From the NCBI RefSeq assembly GCF_001436295.1, contig NZ_AYYY01000063.1:69449-133448 (forward strand): 64,000 nucleotides of DNA, written 5' to 3'. The position numbers were made by a program, and so were the translations under genes. Shown piece by piece: positions 56,917 to 64,000 of this stretch. The notes below the pieces were generated by a model. That model searched no databases and was not told the DNA's origin. It saw only the letters and a program-made list of their open reading frames with translations. Numbering within the stretch: position 1 is the stretch's first letter; each line of letters opens with the position of its first letter. Source of the stretch: Paucilactobacillus vaccinostercus DSM 20634 (GTDB lineage: Bacteria; Bacillota; Bacilli; Lactobacillales; Lactobacillaceae).

Positions 56917-56945
56917 TTGTATTTAACTGCACAAAATAATACAAT
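56917..56945 (+). promoter_or_regulatory. eno promoter
   Basis: TTGTAT-17-TACAAT, 50 nt before eno, in the tpiA-eno gap. Confidence 0.75.
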
Positions 56946-56947
56946 GA

Positions 56948-58321
<1,374 letters not shown>

Positions 58322-58340
58322 TTTGTTATGAGATTCAAAG

Positions 58341-58372
58341 AAGCTGGGCTGCAATTGTGGCCGAGCTTTTTT
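58341..58372 (+). terminator. Terminator after eno
   Basis: AAGCT/AGCTT and inner GGC/GCC pair around TGCAATTGTG, then six T. Confidence 0.7.
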
Positions 58373-58399
58373 GATACATAGAAAACTGTGGGTGAGAAG

Positions 58400-59941
58400 A
58401 TGAAAGTGAACATTGACCGGACTAAGACCAACCAGCTACTGCGAGGCATAATCATTGGCGCGTTGGCCGGGTTTGTTGTGAGTACGTTTAGATTATTAAT
58501 TGAATGGGAATTGAAACTCATTAAGATCGGATATCAATTTTTGCATCAGCAGCCAGGATATTTGGTCGCGTGGGTGTTAATTTCAGTGTTGTTAGCGTTG
58601 GGATTGGGACAACTAACGCAAGGTTATCCAGCAATTAAGGGATCTGGTATTCCCCAGATTGAGGGACAATTGGCTGGTGATTACGAAGAAGCTTGGTGGC
58701 CCGTACTTTGGCGTAAATTTATTGGTGGTGTCCTAGCTATTGGTTCTGGTTTATTTCTTGGGCGTGAAGGCCCGTCGATTCAGTTAGGCGCAACTATTGG
58801 ACAAGGATTTGCGGAGTTCCGGCATGATAAACCATTAGCACGACGCGTTTCAATTGCTAGTGGTGCAGCAGCTGGATTATCTGCTGCCTTCAACGCGCCA
58901 ATTGCCAGTACGATGTTTGTCTTGGAAGAGGTCTACCATAATTTTTCCCCAGTTGTTTGGTTGTCTGCCTTTGTCAGTGCGCTTAGCGCGGATTTTATTT
59001 CGCTGAATTTCTTTGGATTAACGCCGGTTTTACACATTACCTATGCACACTCGTTACCGGTGAATCAGTATGGTCATTTACTCATTTTGGGAATTATTTT
59101 GGGAATATTAGGGCGATTGTATCAGGTTAGTCTTTTTAATATGGGCCGATTGTATGGTCGATTAAAATTACCGGCTTTTGTGTATCCAGTAGTTCCATTC
59201 ATATTAGTCATTATTATTGGTTGGTATTGGCCACAAACACTCGGCGGCGGTAACTCGCTTATCGTTAATTTGACGCGAATGAATCCATCAGTCTTGTTAT
59301 TTGGCGGGCTATTACTCCTTAGATTCTTATTTTCCATGGTGAGTTACGGATCAGAACTACCAGGCGGAATTTTTCTCCCCATTTTGACTTTAGGTGCTGT
59401 GATTGGCGGGTTATATGGCGCTGCGATGCATGCCGTTGGATTGTTGCCTAGTGTCTATATTGCCAATTTTATTATTTATGCGATGGCGGGGTACTTTGCT
59501 GGAATTGGTAAGGCCCCATTCACCGCAATTCTTCTGATTACGGAAATGGTTGGGTCTCTGGGGCATTTAATGCCGTTAGCCGTTGTGTCATTGGTGGCGT
59601 ACGTTGTGGTGGATATTTTAAATGGTGCGCCGATTTATGCGTCGTTATTAGAAAAACTGTTGCAACGAGAACCACAATTGATTGCGAATAAATCACAGGA
59701 CGTGATTCATACAACCGTATTTGTCGGCGCGTTACTAGACGGTAAGCAGGTTCGAGATTTTAATTGGCCTAAAAGCTGTTTATTGTATGCTATTCATCGT
59801 GGGGAACAGCAATTGATTCCTCACGGAGATACCGAAATTAAAGCCGGCGATACGCTTTTAATTTCGGTGGCCCCCCGAATGCGCCATAGTGCGTTTGTAA
59901 AGATTATAACGGCGGCGCAGGGGACTGAAAAAAATAAGTAG
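58400..59941 (+). CDS. ClC-type chloride channel/transporter with TrkA-C domain
   Basis: Membrane anion transporter. The 513 residues contain the ClC selectivity signatures in order: GSGIPQIEGQL, GREGPSIQLGATIGQG (with the gating Glu), GGIFLPILTLGAVIGG, and GKAPFTAILLITEM. After about residue 430 there is a soluble TrkA-C (RCK-C) type domain ending in GDTLLISVAP, which may sense a ligand. GGGTGAG points to the ATG at 58400 rather than GTG 58388. It may serve acid or osmotic stress; whether it is a channel or an H+/Cl- exchanger is not decided here. Confidence 0.9.
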   Translation: MKVNIDRTKTNQLLRGIIIGALAGFVVSTFRLLIEWELKLIKIGYQFLHQQPGYLVAWVLISVLLALGLGQLTQGYPAIKGSGIPQIEGQLAGDYEEAWWPVLWRKFIGGVLAIGSGLFLGREGPSIQLGATIGQGFAEFRHDKPLARRVSIASGAAAGLSAAFNAPIASTMFVLEEVYHNFSPVVWLSAFVSALSADFISLNFFGLTPVLHITYAHSLPVNQYGHLLILGIILGILGRLYQVSLFNMGRLYGRLKLPAFVYPVVPFILVIIIGWYWPQTLGGGNSLIVNLTRMNPSVLLFGGLLLLRFLFSMVSYGSELPGGIFLPILTLGAVIGGLYGAAMHAVGLLPSVYIANFIIYAMAGYFAGIGKAPFTAILLITEMVGSLGHLMPLAVVSLVAYVVVDILNGAPIYASLLEKLLQREPQLIANKSQDVIHTTVFVGALLDGKQVRDFNWPKSCLLYAIHRGEQQLIPHGDTEIKAGDTLLISVAPRMRHSAFVKIITAAQGTEKNK

Positions 59942-60019
59942 CAAACAACTAGAATCATCCATTGACCTATGATACAATGAGTGAGATGTATGACGGGTGA
60001 AAATTAGGAGGATTTTTCC

Positions 60020-60259
60020 TTGTATAATTTACTATTAACAATCTTTTTGATTCTTTGTGTTGTTATCATTGCATGTGTCATGATGCAACCAGCAAAGAAT
60101 AATAACGATGCAATGTCAGCTTTGACTGGTGGTGCGGGCGATCTGTTTTCACGACGGAAAGCCCGGGGCTTTGAAGCCGTAATGCAAATTACGACAACGA
60201 TTTGCGGTGCGATTTTCTTCATTCTTGCACTGACGTTGATTTATATTTCATCACATTAA
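60020..60259 (+). CDS. secG: Preprotein translocase subunit SecG
   Basis: Small accessory subunit of the SecYEG channel. The 79 residues make two hydrophobic helices separated by the loop GGAGDLFSRRKARGFEA, a SecG hallmark. MMQPAKNN follows the first helix. The TTG start has AGGAGGA at 60006-60012. It stands at the head of the conserved secG-est-rnr-smpB order. Confidence 0.94.
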   Translation: MYNLLLTIFLILCVVIIACVMMQPAKNNNDAMSALTGGAGDLFSRRKARGFEAVMQITTTICGAIFFILALTLIYISSH

Positions 60260-60267
60260 AGAAGGCT

Positions 60268-60299
60268 GCCCTCCTGTATTTCTTACAGGGGGCTTTTTG
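60268..60299 (+). terminator. Terminator after secG
   Basis: GCCCTCCTGTA pairs with TACAGGGGGC, followed by five T. Confidence 0.85.
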
Positions 60300-60321
60300 C
60301 TTTTAAAGGAGGGATGGTCAC

Positions 60322-61089
60322 GTGTTACGGCAACCAACACCGTTTTTCTTCGAGCAGGGACCACAAGCAGTAATTTTACTGCATGCCTATTCGGGAAGTA
60401 GCAACGATGTGCGCCTATTAGCGCGCTTTTTACAGCGTCATGATTACACGGTTTATGCACCAATTTTTACCGGGCACGCGACCGATGATCCTCGTGATAT
60501 TTTACGTGAGGGATCTCCCGAACAATGGTGGCGAGATACTCAGGCCGCAATTAAAGCTGTTCGAGCGGCTGGTTATCAGCAAATCGCAGTATTCGGACTG
60601 TCTTTAGGTGGCATTTTTGCAACTCAGGCCCTGGAAGTTGATCAGGAGTTAGTTGGCGGTGGCGTTTTTTCATCACCAATTATTACTAATCAACATACAA
60701 ATGTACCACAACAATTTCCACGGATGGCGCGGCATGTTTATCGACAGCAGGACCTTTCAGAAGACCAAATCAAAACGCGATTGGCGTGGATTCGTGAGCA
60801 GTTACCTATCCAGCTCGGCCAAATTAATCAGTTTGTTACGGGTGTGCAAGCTAACCTGAACCATGTCAAATCGCCGTTCTTTATTGCCCAAGGCGGGCAA
60901 GATGAGATGATTAGCGCGCAGTCAGGGCTGCAGTTGAAGCAGGCTCTCGAACAAACTGGGCAGGTGGTGGACTATCATTTTTATGAAACAGCTTCCCATG
61001 TACTTACGGTTAATACCGCGCATCAACAGTTAGAGACAGATGTTTTAAGTTACTTAACGACAATTTTTGAGGTAGATAATGACAATTAA
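60322..61089 (+). CDS. Carboxylesterase (alpha/beta hydrolase, Est30-like)
   Basis: Cytoplasmic ester hydrolase of the YvaK/Est30 group. The 255 residues have an oxyanion region LLHAYSGSSNDV, the nucleophile elbow GLSLGG (S94), D194 in GGQDEM and H226 in ASHVL, a complete triad. AAAGGAGGG precedes the GTG start. It overlaps rnr by 11 nt, so it is translated with rnr. Natural substrate unknown. The position between secG and rnr is conserved in Firmicutes. Confidence 0.9.
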   Translation: MLRQPTPFFFEQGPQAVILLHAYSGSSNDVRLLARFLQRHDYTVYAPIFTGHATDDPRDILREGSPEQWWRDTQAAIKAVRAAGYQQIAVFGLSLGGIFATQALEVDQELVGGGVFSSPIITNQHTNVPQQFPRMARHVYRQQDLSEDQIKTRLAWIREQLPIQLGQINQFVTGVQANLNHVKSPFFIAQGGQDEMISAQSGLQLKQALEQTGQVVDYHFYETASHVLTVNTAHQQLETDVLSYLTTIFEVDNDN

Positions 61090-63445
61090 TTTAAAAGAAC
61101 AAATTCAACAGCACTTACAAGAAAATAGTGAACTTAGCTTTTCTGCAGAAAAATTAGCGGCTCAACTAGGATTACAGGGAGCTGATCAGTTTACGACGAT
61201 CATCCAAACTCTGGCACAGTTGGAGCGTGAAAAGGAAGTTCAGGTTACCGATCGGGGAGAATTTCAGGCGGTGCCCAAAAAACCCGTTTTATCTGGTATT
61301 TTTCACGGTAATGATAAGGGATTTGGGTTTGTGGCGTATGATCCAGATGAACCCGATATTTATGTTAACCCGGATCATACCATGCATGCGCTAAATGGTG
61401 ACGAAGTAGAGGTCGACATTTTACGTCCTGGAAAACCGGATGGATCGCAGGGACCTGAAGGACAAGTGACTAAAATTATCACTCACCATTATGAAAGTGT
61501 TGTGGGTGAGTTTAAGATGGCTGCCGAAAATGGTTACATTGGGGAAGTTGTCCTTAAAGATAAGAAAATTTCGAAATATAAGTTCATGGTAACCGATAAG
61601 GGGATTCATCCGACCGATGGCGAAGTTGTTACGGCAGACGTGACCCGTTATCCAACTGATGATGAGCCTAAGACGATGGTCGGGATTGCTAAAGAGTCGA
61701 TTGGGAATAAAGACGATCCCGGTGTTGATATCTTATCAGTTGTTTATGCGCATGACCTACCACATGAATTTCCAGAAGACGTCGTTGAGCAAGCTAACAA
61801 TGTTGAAGAATCAATCACGGAAGAGGAAAAAGAAGGCCGAATTGATATTACAAACCAACCATTAGTCACGATTGATAGCATCGAATCAAAAGACTTAGAC
61901 GATGCGGTTGTTGTTTGGCGAATGGACAACGGTAATTATCATCTCGGGGTTCACATTGCCGATGTGAGTCACTATGTCCAAGAAGGTACTCCGCTTGATC
62001 GAGAAGCCTATGAACGAGGGACGTCAGTTTACTTGACTGATCGTGTCATTCCAATGCTTCCGCGGCGGTTATCCAATGGTATCTGTTCATTAAATCCCGG
62101 TGTAGAGCGTCTTTCAATGAGTTGTGAGATGGAAATTAACGATGAAGGAAAGGTTGTTAATCATAAAATCTTCCCAAGTGTGATGAAGTCACATGCACGA
62201 ATGACTTATAAAGCGGTGAACGCCATTGTTGAAGCTCATGATGAAAAGACACGCACTCAGTATCGTGATTTAGTCCCAATGTTCGAAGATATGGCTGATT
62301 TACATCGAATTCTGTTGAAGATGCGGAAACATCGTGGGGCCATTGATTTTGATGCACCAGAAGCCAAGATTGTTGTGGATGAAGAGGGACACCCAACAGA
62401 CATCGTGCTGCGGGATCGCGGTTTATCAGAACGAATGATTGAATCATTTATGTTAGCGGCTAATGAAACGGTTGCTGAACACTTCAAACGGCTTCATGTG
62501 CCATTCCTATATCGGACACATGAAACGCCCGATGGCGAACGAGTTAAATCTTTCTTTGAATTTTTAAGTGTGATCGGACACCCCGTACACGGTGACATCA
62601 ATAATTTGAAGCCTAAGATGCTGCAAAATGTTTTAAAGGATGTTGCTGGGACACCGGAAGAACAAATGGTTCAAACGATGATGCTCCGGAGCATGAAACA
62701 GGCGAAGTATTCTGACCAATCCATCGGACACTTTGGACTGGGCGCCGACTTCTATACACACTTTACTTCGCCAATTCGGCGTTATCCGGATACAACGGTT
62801 CACCGCTTGATCAAATGGTATGCTAAACACGGCACGGGTGAGGAAGCCAAAGCTAAGTATGAGGAACAATTACCTGAAATTGCCGAACATACTTCCGTAA
62901 CGGAACGACGTGGGATTGACACGGAACGCGATGTTGATAGCATGAAGAAAGCCGAGTATATGGAAGAACATGTTGGCGAGACGTTCAACGCGGTCGTCAG
63001 TTCAGTTATGAAGTTTGGCCTGTTTGTATCTCTTGAAAATACGGTTGAAGGCCTGATTCATATTAGCAATATGCAAGATGATTACTATGAATATGTTGAA
63101 AAGCACATGGCGTTGGTTGGACGTCGTTACCACCGAATCTTCCAAATTGGCCAACCAATTCAAGTGAAATTGATCCGGGTTGATAAAGATCAGCGGGAAG
63201 TTGATTTTGAGCTAGTTGATCCAAAATCAGCACCCACGACAAAGCTTCGGGTACCACGCACCGATGATCATCGTCGTGGTAATGGTGGTGGCCGCGGCCG
63301 TGGTGGTAATGGCGGCAATCGAAATCGGGATCACCATGGTGTAGACAATGGTCACAAGAATAATCGTCAAATTAATCGGGGGCAGGCCCGTCGTCGGGAT
63401 GGCAGTAAACCATCTCAACATGGTAGTCATAATAATCATAGATAA
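61079..63445 (+). CDS. rnr: Ribonuclease R
   Basis: Processive 3'-5' exonuclease that degrades structured RNA and assists trans-translation. The 788 residues include an N-terminal winged-helix region, cold-shock domains starting GIFHGNDKGFGFV, and the RNB catalytic core TIDSIESKDLDDAVVVWR (metal-binding Asp cluster) and FTSPIRRYPDT. An S1 domain near 650 (FGLFVSLENTVEGLIHISNM) and a low-complexity basic tail rich in Gly, Arg, Asn and His (about 725-788) complete it. It overlaps est and is followed 14 nt later by smpB, its partner in quality control. Confidence 0.97.
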   Translation: MTINLKEQIQQHLQENSELSFSAEKLAAQLGLQGADQFTTIIQTLAQLEREKEVQVTDRGEFQAVPKKPVLSGIFHGNDKGFGFVAYDPDEPDIYVNPDHTMHALNGDEVEVDILRPGKPDGSQGPEGQVTKIITHHYESVVGEFKMAAENGYIGEVVLKDKKISKYKFMVTDKGIHPTDGEVVTADVTRYPTDDEPKTMVGIAKESIGNKDDPGVDILSVVYAHDLPHEFPEDVVEQANNVEESITEEEKEGRIDITNQPLVTIDSIESKDLDDAVVVWRMDNGNYHLGVHIADVSHYVQEGTPLDREAYERGTSVYLTDRVIPMLPRRLSNGICSLNPGVERLSMSCEMEINDEGKVVNHKIFPSVMKSHARMTYKAVNAIVEAHDEKTRTQYRDLVPMFEDMADLHRILLKMRKHRGAIDFDAPEAKIVVDEEGHPTDIVLRDRGLSERMIESFMLAANETVAEHFKRLHVPFLYRTHETPDGERVKSFFEFLSVIGHPVHGDINNLKPKMLQNVLKDVAGTPEEQMVQTMMLRSMKQAKYSDQSIGHFGLGADFYTHFTSPIRRYPDTTVHRLIKWYAKHGTGEEAKAKYEEQLPEIAEHTSVTERRGIDTERDVDSMKKAEYMEEHVGETFNAVVSSVMKFGLFVSLENTVEGLIHISNMQDDYYEYVEKHMALVGRRYHRIFQIGQPIQVKLIRVDKDQREVDFELVDPKSAPTTKLRVPRTDDHRRGNGGGRGRGGNGGNRNRDHHGVDNGHKNNRQINRGQARRRDGSKPSQHGSHNNHR

Positions 63446-63459
63446 TGAGGTGATTAACG

Positions 63460-63930
63460 GTGGTTAAACATCATCAGGAGCGAAATGATAATGTTGTTGC
63501 GCAAAATAAAAAAGCGCGTCACGACTACTCGATCGAAGAAACCTATGAAGCTGGGATTGTTTTGACGGGCACTGAGATTAAATCAATCCGGGACAAGCGT
63601 GTGAATCTCCGAGATGGATTTGCCCAAATTCGGAACGGTGAAGCGTGGTTAATGAATGTGCATATCAGTTTATATGATCAAGGAAACCAGTTTAACCATG
63701 ATCCTCTCCGAAATCGTAAGTTACTGCTCCATAAAAAGGAACTTCGTAAATTGAGCGGTGAGTTATCAAACAAGGGGATTACCCTTGTACCATTAAAAAT
63801 GTATATTAAAAATGGGTACGCTAAGGTATTACTTGGTGTGGCTCAAGGAAAGCACGAGTATGATAAACGTGAGACGATTAAACGGCGAGAGCAAAATCGT
63901 CAAATCGAACGGGTTATGAAGCATTATTAA
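63460..63930 (+). CDS. smpB: SsrA-binding protein SmpB
   Basis: Binds tmRNA and brings it to stalled ribosomes. The 156 residues have [66 protein letters not shown], and the basic C-terminal [24 protein letters not shown] that enters the mRNA channel. The GTG start follows GAGGTGA. It ends the est-rnr-smpB transcript at a strong terminator; ssrA may lie beyond the window. Confidence 0.97.
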   Translation: MVKHHQERNDNVVAQNKKARHDYSIEETYEAGIVLTGTEIKSIRDKRVNLRDGFAQIRNGEAWLMNVHISLYDQGNQFNHDPLRNRKLLLHKKELRKLSGELSNKGITLVPLKMYIKNGYAKVLLGVAQGKHEYDKRETIKRREQNRQIERVMKHY

Positions 63931-63939
63931 CCAGAAAAT

Positions 63940-63978
63940 AAAAACACTCATCGGATGTCAAATCTGATGAGTGTTTTT
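63940..63978 (+). terminator. Terminator after smpB
   Basis: AAACACTCATCGGAT pairs with ATCTGATGAGTGTTT (one mismatch or G-U), followed by a T run. Confidence 0.9.
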
Positions 63979-64000
63979 AGATTTCATTAATCAAAGGACT

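Overview
The window reads as chromosomal core DNA from a lactic acid bacterium of the Lactobacillaceae (former Lactobacillus). The genus cannot be fixed from the sequence alone. Support comes from the family-typical gene orders (tsaB-rimI-tsaD / ABC-F / rex / groESL; comFA-comFC-hpf-secA-prfB; hprK-lgt-gpsA-galU-trxB-pgm; uvrBA; rapZ-yvcK-whiA-clpP; gap-pgk-tpi-eno; secG-est-rnr-smpB), frequent TTG/GTG starts with strong AGGAGG ribosome sites, CIRCE and CtsR heat-shock operators, and an L-2-hydroxyisocaproate dehydrogenase.

Layout. 1-5.2 kb: rsmI, an acyl-ACP thioesterase, galE, and the t6A genes tsaB and tsaD with rimI between them. 5.2-12.9 kb: an ABC-F ATPase, rex, groES-groEL behind a CIRCE element, a KimA-type potassium importer and an IMPACT-family protein. 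12.9-19.4 kb: comFA-comFC, hpf (with a candidate CcpA site), secA, and prfB with its programmed +1 frameshift. 19.5-27.6 kb: a PspC/YvlD pair, hprK, lgt, gpsA, galU, trxB, pgm and a YfbR-like nucleotidase. 27.6-36 kb: uvrBA with a LexA box inside the promoter, luxS and argGH. 36-38 kb: a structured intergenic repeat interrupted by an IS110/IS1111-type element whose probable ends are a 10-bp direct repeat 1,454 bp apart. 38-45 kb: rapZ-yvcK-whiA, clpP, two small ORFs with near-consensus promoters, hicDH, an LpdD-like gene, queH and tRNA-Arg(CCG).

The most unusual part is 47.6-56.0 kb. The glycolytic run gap-pgk ... tpiA-eno is split by an 8.4-kb cluster that I interpret as a Gram-positive exosortase (XrtG) system. 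It holds a secreted Ser-rich protein with a C-terminal membrane-anchor sorting tail, an exosortase-family membrane protease with a Cys/Arg/His triad, a family-2 glycosyltransferase, and three tandem paralogous multi-pass membrane proteins of the XrtG-associated GT-C type. The third paralogue has lost the acidic residue and the NPNN motif shared by the first two. No biochemical function is firmly established for this system. The gene content suggests a glycosylated cell-surface protein that is sorted by exosortase instead of sortase.

56-64 kb: tpiA, eno, a ClC-type transporter, secG, a carboxylesterase, rnr and smpB. The end of the window holds the smpB terminator.
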